DNA from: Hexactinellida sp. DTS-2022
Taxonomy: Eukaryota > Porifera > Hexactinellida
Reading direction: 5' to 3'
DNA length: 64,000 bases
Assembly: GCA_028753945.1 (NCBI GenBank)
Contig: JAPNXP010000004.1
Coordinates: 2,480,001 to 2,544,000, forward strand
Part shown: positions 36,096 through 47,471 of the stretch, piece after piece
Layout: every line of letters starts with the position of its first letter
Numbering within the stretch: position 1 is the first letter of the stretch
The notes under the pieces: model-generated
The model's database searches: none
Told to the model about the DNA's origin: nothing
The model's input: only the letters and a program-made list of their open reading frames with translations
Translations under genes and position numbers: made by a program

Positions 36096-36731
36096 GTCTA
36101 GTCCCTCTCGATTCTAGCTCTGCTACGACCCTTTTCCCATTGTTAGAAAAACTATCACTGATATCGAAAGATGTAATATATATGTTGACGCAATATGCAC
36201 TAATAACTACCCACTAAATGTCAGTTTATATAAACTTTTTTGAGTAGACAAACAATCTCTGATGCCCATAGTAAACATCCATGTGATCCAATTAGAGATC
36301 TAATTTTATTTTTTGACATCGTGCATATTATTAAGTATGTTAGGAACAATTGGCTCAATTTAAATGACTGCGAAAAGGTCTTTATCTACCTAATATTTAC
36401 TAAATGCAAATCTCATCATGGGCGTAAACTTGTTCAAAACACCCAGGGTGCCATGACACTTTGTTCATTCCCTAGTTATATATTTTTCAAAATAAATATT
36501 TCATTTGTGAGATCATGATGCTGCATTGTTAGTTTGAAATATCTGTTAAGTTTTTTTCACTTTAGTTCTGATATAGGATCATTAGTTTCTCTGATTTTGA
36601 TGGCGTCCAAAACACCGTCACCAAAGAGAGTATGTCAACTGTATCTTTTGACATCCTTTATCAAGATGGGTGAAATTCAGCCGATTGTTGCACCCACACT
36701 TCAGGTTGAAGTAGAATCCGAGCCTTTACTG

Positions 36732-37958
36732 CAGGGCTCTTCAATTAGTTTTATCCCGGGCCACTTTTGAAACATCAGGCCCAGGCACTTCCCCGGGCCA
36801 CTCCGGGCCACTTCGTAACTGGAGTAGCCATAGGTGATTACTTATACGCTAATAACAATTAGGTAAGAATAAAACACATTATGTGATATACATAGTACGG
36901 ATACAAGACTACAAGTACAAGCAGAAAGGTCATATTAATGCATGTGACAATTTAATGAAGAATATCGGGAAAAGTAACTTAATGTAAAAATACTATGCCA
37001 ATGGTTGTATAATAGCTAATCATAAATTTGAATATTGGAATGATCAAGTAACTATCATATCCCAGGGCCTAGAAGGATAAATTACAGTTTCAGTTGCAGA
37101 GCATGTAGCTATGAGCGAAATAATATCGAATAAATGAGGTGACTGAATTAGACCGAAAATCTAGGCAGATCTGATTATCGAGGACTGGAATAAGACCGAA
37201 AGAAGATCAGTACAGGAATAAGATCGAATGGAATAAAACCGAAAGAATTCGTACTGGAATAAGACCGAATGGAATAATACCGAAAAAAAACCGTACTGGA
37301 ATAAGACCGAATGGAATAAGACCGAAAGAAAAACAGAACTGGAATAAGACCGAATACAATAAGACCGAAAGAAAATCAGTACTGGAATAAGACCGAATGG
37401 AAAAAGACAGAAATAAAATCAGTACTGGAATAAAACAGAATGGAATAAGACCGAAAGAAAATCAGTACTGGAATAAGACCGAATAATATAAGGGCTACGC
37501 TATGCATAGAAATACGTATGTATTGGCAAGAATAGAAGTGAAACCTAGACTTTATAAGCGTGAATTATGGTTCATTGAGAAAATATGCGACTATCTAAAG
37601 GTGTGTAGTGATTAATGGAGAAAACACAAGCCTTTCTAAGTGTGATGTATTGATCATGGAGAAAACACTCGCCACTCTCATTGTCTTTTATGGAGAATGG
37701 TTAAAACGCTCGCCTTTCTAAGTGTCTAATATTGATCAGGGTGAAAAGCAGCCCTAATATTTTTCGGTCTTATTCCATTCGGTCTTATTCAGTACGGATA
37801 TTTTTCGGTCTTATTCCATTCGGTCTTATTCCAGTACTGATTTTCTTTCGGTCTTATTCCATTCGGTCTTATTCAGGTTTCCCGAATAAATATATATACT
37901 GAAAAGATTGGGCGGGCCACCAAAATATAGGCAGCGGGCCACTAATTGAAGAGCCCTG
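36732..37958. mobile_element. hAT-type MITE with internal tandem repeats (1227 bp)
   Basis: The duplication CTTTACTG lies at 36724-36731 and 37959-37966. Ends are CAGGGCTCTTCAATTAG and CTAATTGAAGAGCCCTG, 17-bp perfect inverted repeats. The CCCGGGCCACT and AGCGGGCCACT motifs lie just inside. It interrupts the TTF-hAT gene near its 5' end. Confidence 0.92.
37130..37870. repeat. Tandem repeats of a GGAATAAGACCGA module, in both orientations
   Basis: From about 37130 to 37490 a unit of about 43 bp, alternating GGAATAAGACCGAATGGAAT and GACCGAAAGAAAATCAGTAC, repeats some eight times. From 37758 to 37872 the same unit appears as its reverse complement. The array lies wholly inside the hAT-type MITE and gives that element long palindromic arms. 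Confidence 0.85.
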
Positions 37959-40900
37959 CTTTACTGCATGTTCAAACAACTGAACATCTAAATCCGAACC
38001 TAATTGCTACAGACAGCTATTCTGAGCAGCCTCTTGACAATCTTCGCCCACTTGTAATCAATACAAGCATTCCGGACAGTATCACAGTGAGTGGTTGTCG
38101 TACAGTTGACAACCGTTCGTTTCAGGCCTCATGGACAAACGACCACACATGGCTGTGCTACGAATCAACACGACATGTCTGCTGGTGTGAGCCCCGTTGT
38201 TGGGTGTCATGGAGAAAACCGCTTTCCAAAATTTGTAAAGGCGTTGATGTAAAGAGGTCGCCTTTCATTGTTGGGGGATTCGTAAATTGTAAGAGAGGGA
38301 GAGAAATGGTAGAGAGACACGAAAGTTCTCAAGCCCACAGAGAAGCTGAGAAACTTTTTCTTGCACACAACAATCAAGAAAGCCTAGATGTTGCAATATT
38401 ACGGAAGAGTGATGCAGAGAAGAAATCAAATCGGGAGGCACTGGAGTGCATTTTTGATGCAATGACCCATTTAGCTCGGCAAGGTCAAGCTTTTCGTGGT
38501 CACATTGAAGCTGAGAGCAACTTCAAACAGCTTATGGCCCTATTGGGTAAACACAACATTACTATCAAGGAATGGATGGCCCGAGCAGCATACTGCTCGA
38601 AAACTTACACGTGGACCTCGCCAAAAATTCAAAACGAGATCTTGTATATGCTTCACCATGCTGTCCAACGCCAAGTACTAGGAAAAGTGAGAGAAAACCG
38701 TTTCTTTGCTATCATTGTAGATGCAACTACTGATCTATTTGTTCACGAGCAAGTATCACTTTCTGTAAGGCATGTGTCCAAGAGTTTCGAAATTAGAGAG
38801 GAATTCTTGGGTTTCGACCAGACAGATAGGACAGATGCAGAAACGCTTCTATCTTTGGTAAAACGGTGCCTGCTCCAGCTGGGACTAGACTTTGAAAATA
38901 TTCGGGGACAAACATATGATGGAGCAAATAATATGCGTGGATAGCCAATGGCCTTCATGCCAAAGTCTTGGCGCTCAATCGCAAGACTTTGTTCACATAT
39001 TGTGTGGGACATCAATTGAATCTTGTTTGTCAGGATGCAACCAGAGTGCACCAGAAGTGGTACAATGGAAGAAATTGGCGCTAACATCACTTTTATACGC
39101 CATTCCGCCAAAAGACTTGCTAGGCATGCTAGCTTCGAGAAACTGGTTGCTTCAGATTCTGTAATGCCTGACACGCATTTACGTCCATTGTGCTAAACCA
39201 GGTGGGTACTAAGGACCCCCTCTCTTAAGTCCTTCGTGTATTTGTACAGTGTTCTTATGGGCTGGTTTGAATACATGCTCCATGATTCTAATCAAAACGC
39301 TAATATGAGGAGTAAGGCGTTGAGCATCTGCAGAACATGGAGAGATTTCAGTTTTTCTTCCAGGCTCAAATTTTACTCAGGATTTTTGAGACCGTGCATC
39401 CTGTACATGTGAAGGTTCAATGCCGCCAGGTGACAATTGGAGAGACCAAAAAGAAATCGAGACTCTAGTGGACATACTTTCGGCTGACGGTGCTAACGAA
39501 ATACCGCAGAAGCATTCTATCGAGAAGTGAAGGACAATTGACAAGAATCTAACATGAAGATTGACCTTCCAACTCTACCCAGAGGCCATGCTAAATTCGT
39601 TTCAGTGGCAAACGAATGGAACTGGAGATCAGCGAAGAGAAATTACTCTCTCTCAGGCTGCCGTTGAAGGTCTGCTCAGCAGATATGACTCTGGTAATAT
39701 GGAGCAAATAGGTCAGATAGAGCAGGTTCTCAGTGTGCAGAATGCTTCCATGATGTTGTGAAGGCAGTGTGTGACCTGTATACTGGTGATATCAGTATAA
39801 GCGCTATCAGTCGGAATAGACAGCAGTGGTTCGCATATGCTTCAGAATTCGGACTGGAGACAAGCTGTGAAGGACTTCTAGCAGCAATGACAAGAAACAA
39901 CACCCTGGCCAACCTCCTTCCAGACTTAGCAACTCTGCATAGGATTTATTTGACTCTTCCACTACATCCTGTTAAGCCGAAATAAGTTTTTCTGTGCTCC
40001 TGCGCCTGAAGAACTATATGAGGACGACGATGAGTTAAAACAGACTGAACCATTTGTGCATATTGTCTGTGTACAATAACATCGTCGACACACTTGACCA
40101 ATCACAGCTTGTTGATGAATTCGTAATGAGGAATGAGCAACGCCAGGCAAGATTTGCTCTTGGGGTAACAACAGACACTAAAACTAGGAAACCTTACTTG
40201 TCTTAATTTTTGTTAAAAGAAAATTATTAGCTCGCAATCTACTAAATTGAGTCTGTGGGGTTAGTTCGGTTTGAAAATGTCAGGGTGCCAGACACCATTG
40301 GCACCATGCATCACAGCCGCCATGGTGCCAGCACCCGCCGCAGACCCCAAGTTTACGCATATGAATCTCATGACTACACATATACCGAAATATACACTTC
40401 AATAATAACTTCAGAGTTTTCATCAATACATCAGAACTTGGAATTGATACCTATTAATTTTCTAATTCCAAGTACCCTACCATATGGTATTCAGCCTTTG
40501 AGGATATAGGAACTTTATTCAATTCGGATAAGTGCAATTTATCCAATCGTGCTCCAAGATTAACATCAAAAGCCTGTTGGCCATCTAGCCTGGAAAGACA
40601 AATGTAAATTTTGCTTTTAACGAATCAACATCAGCGCGTGATAGTTAGCATATAACTTGTAAAAGAAACTTTGTTTCTTGGTTAGAGTGCTGGAGAGCTC
40701 TTCCTACAGAGATAGGAAAATTATTTCCGCAAACTATGAAAAGTTAACCTGCAAGGCATAACCCGTACTACTCGAATTGATTTGCACAAAATATGGTTTC
40801 AAATACCTTCTGACATCAATGATACAAAACGATGCTTTAGAACACCATTTTGGTGTGTACCGGCAAAATGTCTGGTTCACAGTATCACATTTAATATTTT

Positions 40901-41775
40901 CAAATCCTGGAGTCTGAGCACCGGCTTCAGCTTTCTAATAGTCTAAAATTGTTTCAGAAGAGAATCTGATACTATTGAGAGACCTACTAGCTCAAGTTGA
41001 GTGTCTCACGTTTGTCGCCGGCTAAGCTGTATTTTATTTGTATTTTCAAAAAACTATTAATTGTATATTGTGCAGGAAATTTCTATGTACTGAAAAATCC
41101 TTACAAGTGATTGATGACATGGGAAGTCAGTCTAATCTGATAGAATTGCTAGATAGGGGATCTCTCAAATATCCATCAAGCCATGTTCTTGAATGCATTA
41201 AGGTAATTTTTGACATATTTAGCAAATTGACAGTCATAGGGAACAATTTGACAACTTTTACCCTGGCTCTTTTCGTACGAAACATGGCAACTGTCATGGG
41301 CTACTATGAAACTAGAGCTAGCACACTTTGGAGGACCGTTTGTAAATGCAATGGATCGCGGTGGGACATTCAACGGAAACTCTTTATCACTGTTTCCAAC
41401 TGCTTGTTATCGAATAAAGTTAAGAATTATATTGTACTAGTATTGAAGAGCGATAATAGTAAGCTTACTAAATTCAAGGATTAATTTTTTAATTGGTTTC
41501 TTTGTTTTATTCAGTCAATCTTGTGCTGTTCCTGTAGACGTATTAACTGAGACTTAGAAGTATATTTATAATTACGTATTGAAGTATTAAGCTTCTTAGT
41601 ATTATAATAACTAGTATTATAATAACTTTATCAATATCTGTGTTTGTATGAGTAGACTGTATTATAGTATATTATATATTAAACTCATATTTTCGAAGTA
41701 GCACTCAACCAATCCCTGGTACAAATCTTTTAGTGACCACCATTGCCTTAGGGTATAGAATGATATGGCTCAGTA

Positions 41776-43078
41776 AATATAAATGAGAGAATGTATTACA
41801 CTGCGTTTTAATATCTAAGTCCATAGTACAAATCCTACAATTTTTTCTTAACCATAAGAAAAGCCATTGATAAAGGCCATTTACAAATGAAAAACTACAT
41901 ATACGTATATCAAGAAATAGTACACTCATATTAGTGATAAATGTATCATAATAAACAGGAACAACTAGTATAACTGATCAAAAGCATGAAAATTTAATTA
42001 CGCATTACATAGTTTTGTAGATCTTAATATATAATTAACCAATGGAAAGTAAAAAAGGACTGGGTTTGATATTCTTCAAATTTATATTAGATATACGTAC
42101 TAAGGCTGCGATCGTCCGATCAGTTGGTAAATGAATCCAGTCTTACAATTGCCAATGGATGAACTAATTACTCACGACAGATTGATTATCAAATATCAAT
42201 AAGGTCAATAGAGAGTTGACAATAAAGCAACTCCACTGTACTTTAAAGTTTATGCCACTTGTGCACAAGTGGCACATAGAAGGAATATGCAGATCACATG
42301 GAAATCTCGATTAAAGATGGCCAAACATTTGGTACTAGATGCTGCTAACCAAACTTGAAAAATAGTATATTGTGACTGGTTTGATAACACAACATGAATT
42401 CTCAACATATTTTCGTCATGTGCAATTTGATGCACAAAACATTGAATTGTACGAACACTTCTGGTCGATTAGTGTAATACAATCACACTATTCACGTATA
42501 AAAATATAAATTGTCTGATATTTAGATGGAAGAATAATGGGATAGATGCTATAACTCCAACTAACAAAGTTTAACAATAATGCCAAGAGATGTGAGGATT
42601 TTCCCTAAAATAATTCTTCTACCGAGATACTCTATTCCACAGTTAAATCTGTGGATATCGAAATAGTGGCTATTCGTGGAATTAATTTTACTGATGAATG
42701 TTCACTGACTTTCCGTATATTTTAAGTATATTTTTCGGCCAAATGACATAAACTTACACATGCGCCTCAGAACGAAATTGTGTACTTTATTTGATCATGA
42801 GCATATATATAAATGTACCAATTTACTAAATACGAGGATAAAGATCATACGCTCATATATCGAGACTGGAATTTGTTTCCTCCAATTTACGATCCTAATA
42901 AACTAAATAAAGCTGGCATGAGGAAACCCATAGTATGGTTCGATTGCATATAACGTTAATGCTATTTGTGTATACTTTTCTCTATATCTAATTATTATTA
43001 TGAATATCAATTCGATTAAAAAATAAAAAAGGTTGTTAGCGAAATATACTTGATGAGTTGTCTGAGCTAAAACAACCC
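41776..43078. other. No gene; one orphan mariner-like terminus
   Basis: At 42440-42476 the sequence, read in reverse, begins TACACTAATCGACCAGAAGT, like a Tc1/mariner end. I found no partner. The rest of the stretch is unassigned. Confidence 0.35.
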
Positions 43079-43086
43079 GTCTAATC

Positions 43087-43588
43087 CAGTGATGTGCTCC
43101 GTTACTAAATCTTCCGTTACTCCGTTACTCCGTTACCGTTACTTTATATCTCCCGTTACCGATACTCCGTCACCGGTACTTTATTTGTTCCGTTACAGTT
43201 ACTCCGTTGCCGTTACTTTTACTCCGGTACCGTTACTTTATTTCTTCAGTTACCGTTACTCCGTTACTTTTTTTAATTTTATCCGTTTACCACTATTCAG
43301 TACATTTTACCTTAATGAACGGTAAACTGATTTAAATAAAATTGTAATTGCAATGGAATAAGTTTACCGTAGTAACGGTTAGTGTTACGGTAGTGTAATG
43401 GTAAGAGTGACTGATTAAAGATAACGGTAACTAGTTAAAAGTAACGGATGTCCGTTACCGTTACTCGGCGATGCCCGTTACCGTTACTTTTTTCCTTTAC
43501 TGTTACTTGTCGACACACGTTACAGTTAATTTATCCGTTACCCTTACCGTTATCGTTACTCCGGTACTAGTAACGGAGCACATCACTG
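43087..43588. mobile_element. hAT-type MITE built of CCGTTACCGTTACT repeats (502 bp)
   Basis: The duplication GTCTAATC lies at 43079-43086 and 43589-43596. Ends are CAGTGATGTGCTCCGTTACT and AGTAACGGAGCACATCACTG. Most of the interior is degenerate repetition of TCCGTTACCGTTACT and, in the middle, its complement. It also yields Val/Thr-rich reading frames that are not genes. Confidence 0.92.
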
Positions 43589-43791
43589 GTCTAATCAATG
43601 CTCTATATAAGTGTAAAAGAAAAGCACTCCTACTCAAATTCAATTTTCCTCGTTTGTTATAAATATTTTGAAAAATGTTAAGAGATTAAACAATAGTGTT
43701 ACAGAATATTGAAAATTGGAAATAACAAAAACAAAAGAATCTGTATGTTGAAAGTGTATTTTATAGTTTGCAAGATATAGTATTATGTATG

Positions 43792-46700
43792 GTGACCCAC
43801 GTTATAATAAGGCCTGTTCATTAGTGTAAAATTTTGCACCATGGATGTCGATTAAGTCCATTGATTCTTTTTACAATAAATGTTATAGTTAGAGATAATT
43901 AACCAAGTAGTAATCCAGAAGAAGTAAATATTATTGGGTATAATACCAAGCACATTTGAAATAAATGTATGTTTCAATAGTACAAAATATTAAAGAAAAC
44001 ATGAAAGTGAATATAAGTTTTTAGCAATAAACATTCAAAGAACAATAACAACTAAATGGGTTTAATTCACTTCCTTAATTTTTCGAGTATTTTCGACACG
44101 AACCGACTGCAAGGGTAGCCAGGCATTCATATTTATCGTTTTATTGGATATGATGCAGTATGAGTAGCTGTCAATAATTCGGCTAATATATCCCACATGA
44201 GTATACGACAACTGTCACACACCACTCTCAATGTTTCAGCTTGTTCATGTAATATAAGAGTGGTTGCTAACTGTACGAGGAATACTTCTAGAAGTACCGG
44301 TAATAAAGGTATCAAATAAGGTCGGTTGACTTTCGATTGAAGAGAATAATTCCACATTGTTATAATTGTCACTATGACATCGTTACTTGGCCATTTTAAT
44401 GAGCCTCGGTCGATAATCTGAATTAATCTATATTTAGACTCTGAAGGTTCGTCAATCTCCATTTCTTTATTTTCTGTGAGAAATGAGAGACAATTTTGAC
44501 ACTTATTAGAATGTTTGTCATATGCATGCATTAAGTAACCTACTATAAAGGAGAGTTATTAGAGTAATTGATTGTTTAAGTGAATTTCAGAGTATCCTTG
44601 AATTGCAGAAAGATACGTATCCAAGCTAAAAGAGGTTCCAGGTTCTTGGTCGCAGGAGGATGAGCATGATTCTAATTGTTTTTCAGTGATATCATATATT
44701 ATCTATCACAGACTTGTTCGAAAATAATTTTAGTATGCTGGACAACTTTAATCTCCATTCTGTTTCAAGTATCTGCCAATAGCTAATGTAGTATTGTGCA
44801 GCTGACATCATTCGGTCGAAGCCAAAGTGATGCTCAAGGGATCTTTTTTTACGAACTAAGAAAAACGTACAAATAGCCACAAGTTCCAGTGAGATGGTTA
44901 ACAATAGACGGGAGTGCAATACAAGAGTGACGAAAACAGGTTAAATTATGAGGACTTAATTCACCTCTATTGTCTGGCATGGATCTCCAACACTCAGCCC
45001 AAACTACTACACGTTGAAGGAAATTAAACTGGTATCATTGTGGTTAATGGAATGGAAATTTTATCTTTGAGAAGGATACCCTTATTGGAAGTATTAATAT
45101 TTAATATCCTCCAAACATTAAACATAGTGGTAATAAAGTCTGCAGTCTGTGAATTTGTAGAAAGTTGGTATCGAGATTGGTGGTTAACATTCAATGCAGC
45201 GGCTGTTGATTTATCAAATACCCTTAAGGCTAAAGTAACATTTTGTCTTTCAAATGTAGAAGGCCAACAAGCTATAGAAGTTAACCTTGGAGCTAGTTTA
45301 GCAACAGAGCGTTGATGACTTTTAAACAATTGTCGAATCTCTTCACAAACTTCTTTGTTCGTAACATGGGTATTCTCAAAATCTGGATAACAGAATGTCT
45401 TATTATAATCTATTTGGTTTAGCTAGTTATTACGGATCGATTTGATTATATGATCGAAGTCAATAAGCAAAAACAATGGCTGATTTTAATCCATAGGGTG
45501 AGGAACAACAATAGGCTCTAGGATTCGGTTAGGAGAAAATAACTTGAAATATTTACGTTCATCGGGTAATTATCAGTAGACAAAACGTGAACAAAGAGTC
45601 CACATGCTTCTATTACTTGAATAGCCTCTTTGATAATTGGAAAGAGTTCAACTGCAAATGAGCTGGCACAGGGAAGTAAACGAACAATATTGGCCCATCC
45701 TTTTGACAAACTTGACAACATGAAGGCAAAATGGTTTTTGCAGGATCAATAGGTTCAAAGAAGATCCTATTATCTTACCCCCTTGTATATGTTTAAGTTT
45801 ATTTTTCATGAATTTCATCCATCTGGATTACAACATTTCGCTTCCATCTGTTGAACTGTGTGGCTGATTGTTGAAGATAGTTTGTAAACTCAGCATCCAG
45901 ACCAAAATTTGAATACAAGCGTTTGGTTTAAGTGTGGAAAGATGCGGCAGGGATGGGACTGAAGATATCTGTAGCAAACTGGGGATATAAGCTGACATTT
46001 GAGCGACAGGACAATATTTTGAATGTTGTAGTCTTCGTGACCAGAAAGTTTTCCAATTGGCATAGTATGAACTGAAGACGTAAATTTCAGGAATGGTAAT
46101 AATGATTTTTTAATAAAATCAAAATCAAAATCAATTGATTTAAAGTTGATTTTTACTATTTGAAAATGGTGAAACCTATTGCAATCGTAGTTATTTCGAC
46201 GTAATATTACAAAGTATACTTACTGCGAAATTTGCAATTGAATACCTATTATATAATTTGAGTTATGTTCATTCAAATCAATGATTTAAATTTCCCAAAA
46301 AAATCAAATAAATCATAAATTTTCCTAGCCTGCAGACACGTAATAATACACCCTGCTGGTCACCAGAATATTCTCTAATTGAATGTGAGAGTAAGTCAAT
46401 GGATTTATTAATGCTTAAGGTAGATTCGCTGATATGGTGTTGGAATGTCTCAGGAGAATTAATTGGGATAGAACGGTTGGTGTTCAACTTCTTTGAGTAT
46501 AATGTTAAGTTGACGAATATCATTAATCTGAAGTAAGGAAAGAGAAAGTCGAACACCTTCATAGAAACCAATAATATGCAGTGTTTCGGTAATGGTTAAC
46601 GAGCAACGAATCGAAATCAAACAGTTACTTGTTATAGAAAGTTTGATTAAATTGAAGGAACTATCATCAGAAGACCAAATTATCCAACGATTCGGCATAT

Positions 46701-47441
46701 CTAAGTGATTTGTTTTGGATACTAAATCTGGTAGCGTGGTGAATTCAAAAAGCTCTTTGTCTTGATAGCAGCACATCTAAATATGATCCATCAGGTTGAA
46801 GGATTGAAAAATTGGTTTGTATTTCTTCGTCGAGGAAATGTTTAGAACATACAAACACATTCTTCAAGTCTCTGACATCTTCTCTACAGAGCGCTCGGAG
46901 CCAACGGTTGACGAGCTCAGGTCTTGGCAACTTAAATACTGGAGTTTACGGTTCTCCTGGCAAATTACTCCGACATCCTAAGGAGAACACTTGTTGGGCA
47001 TTGCAGCTAATGGAATGTTAAAATTAAATATATATAAGGAAGAATTAGAGAGGGAGGTTGTCCAAATGTAAATAGATTTAAACTAGAAAGAACGATATAT
47101 GGAAAGGAAACAGTCAATTATAAAATAATAACGAGGGTTAGTTGGCAAAAAAGACATAATAAAGACACTCTGTAATTATTTTGAATGTCAAAAGCTTGTT
47201 CCAAAAATATATATAATTATTATGGATTTACATGAAAATGGACTTTCTTTAAGCACGAAGTAACGTTCATAGTCCAAATTTTCAATAAATGGCATGCCTT
47301 AATATAATATAGGTCATCTTATTTGGTTAATTATCTGTAACTATGTATAACATTTATTGTGAAAAGAATCTATGGACTTAACCAACATCCATGCTCCAAA
47401 ATTTAACACTAATGAACAGGCCTTATTATAAAGTAGGTCAC
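43792..47441 (-). mobile_element. P-like (THAP) transposon E (3.65 kb)
   Basis: TIRs of about 95 bp: left GTGACCCACGTTATAATAAG from 43792 and reversed right GTGACCTACTTTATAATAAG from 47441. Both continue with GCCTGTTCATTAGTGT, then TCCATxGATTCTTTT and ACAATAAATGTTATA. Flanks TATGTATG (43784-43791) and TAAGTATG (47443-47450) agree at 7 of 8, again with one extra base at the right. The outer bases GTGACCTACGT are shared with A. Coding runs on the minus strand. Confidence 0.87.
44133..47000 (-). pseudogene. THAP P-like transposase, copy E (decayed)
   Basis: The THAP start at about 47000 (MPNKCSP) is followed by degraded GCRSNLPGEP, then open sequence with PELVNRWLRALCRED and VFVCSKHF (46930-46820). 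The pre-core NDIRQLNIILKE is near 46520. An AT-rich tract of AATCAAAATC repeats at about 46090-46310 looks inserted. VIQMDEIHEK, with the first Asp, lies near 45820, and STDNYPMNVN, with the second, near 45565. RLTSIACWPSTFERQNVTLA follows near 45260, and LEHHFGFDRMMSAAQYYISY, with the candidate Glu, is at about 44845-44790. DRGSLKWPSNDV is near 44400, and the protein ends at 44133. All three candidate catalytic blocks survive, but stops and frameshifts separate them. Confidence 0.82.
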
Positions 47442-47471
47442 GTAAGTATGTATTCTAGAAATAAACAATGG

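Larger units (their letters stand above)
36601..40206 (+). pseudogene. hAT transposase with TTF-type zinc finger (ZMYM1-like), decayed
   Basis: Starts MASKTPSPKR at 36601; 45 codons later it is interrupted by the MITE at 36732-37958. A 332-codon open stretch (37946-38944) then carries the TTF-type finger (ASWTNDHTWLCYESTRHVCW, then CEPRCW). It also holds the DUF4371-like core: QNEILYMLHHAVQRQVLG, FFAIIVDATTD with the first candidate catalytic Asp, EQVSLSVRHV, and GQTYDGANNM with the second. A frameshift follows near 38940, just before a GHQLNLVCQDA block. Beyond that the frame is broken repeatedly until the hAT C-terminal dimerisation region near 39985-40200 (LRLKNYMRTTMS, RLNHLCILSVYNNI). 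Related animal genes include ZMYM1 and P52rIPK. Inactive. Confidence 0.82.
36417..40363 (+). mobile_element. TTF-finger hAT transposon inserted in D (3.95 kb)
   Basis: The duplication AATCTCAT lies at 36409-36416 and 40364-40371. The TIRs are CATGGGCGTAAACTTG and (reversed) CATATGCGTAAACTTG. Subterminal GGGTGCCA motifs occur at both ends. It encodes a TTF-type zinc finger/hAT transposase and carries a 1.2-kb MITE. It splits the P-like D transposase after VRNNWLNLND. Confidence 0.87.
33060..41484 (+). pseudogene. THAP P-like transposase, copy D (in many pieces)
   Basis: A weak THAP remnant (CAWLYLQLQRRRFHKKINFP, then LLEKWF) lies near 33215-33305. The pre-core QVSDIRQIE and CLENAIRNLEHI blocks are at 33815-33965. 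The first-Asp block, QMDEVHIGSDARYKGVK, is near 34305-34352. The next block, continuing GSI and then MVSSFITKFS, is split by three insertions. A degraded NNYPLNVSLYKLF follows near 36205, then FFDIVHIIKYVRNNWLNLND at about 36310-36370, the TTF-hAT insertion, and RLTSKACWPSSLERQ near 40560. A degraded EHHFGVY is near 40840, and LLDRGSLKYPSSHVLE occurs near 41145-41195, ending at 41484. Order and content follow copy A. Numerous stops and frameshifts besides the insertions. Confidence 0.78.
32037..41766 (+). mobile_element. P-like (THAP) transposon D with nested insertions (9.7 kb)
   Basis: Left terminus ATAGCATTCTATACACCAAG and the reversed right terminus ATATCATTCTATACCCTAAG are a TIR pair. 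They continue with GGCAATGGTGGTCAC and ACCAGGGATTGGTT to about 32097 and 41706. The flanks GCTCAGTT (32029-32036) and GCTCAGTA (41768-41775) agree at 7 of 8 bases with one extra base at the right. Inside are a TA hairpin MITE, a TTAA element, two hAT MITEs and a TTF-finger hAT transposon that itself holds a MITE, over 5.6 kb of inserted DNA in all. A run of C at about 32507-32521 lies in the 5' part. Confidence 0.82.

Noticed and set aside
37130-37490. Centromeric-type satellite
   Set aside because: The array is short and entirely inside a MITE with an exact 8-bp target duplication.
43089-43662. Val/Thr/Tyr-rich frames
   Set aside because: Translation of CCGTTACCGTTACT repeats in a MITE.
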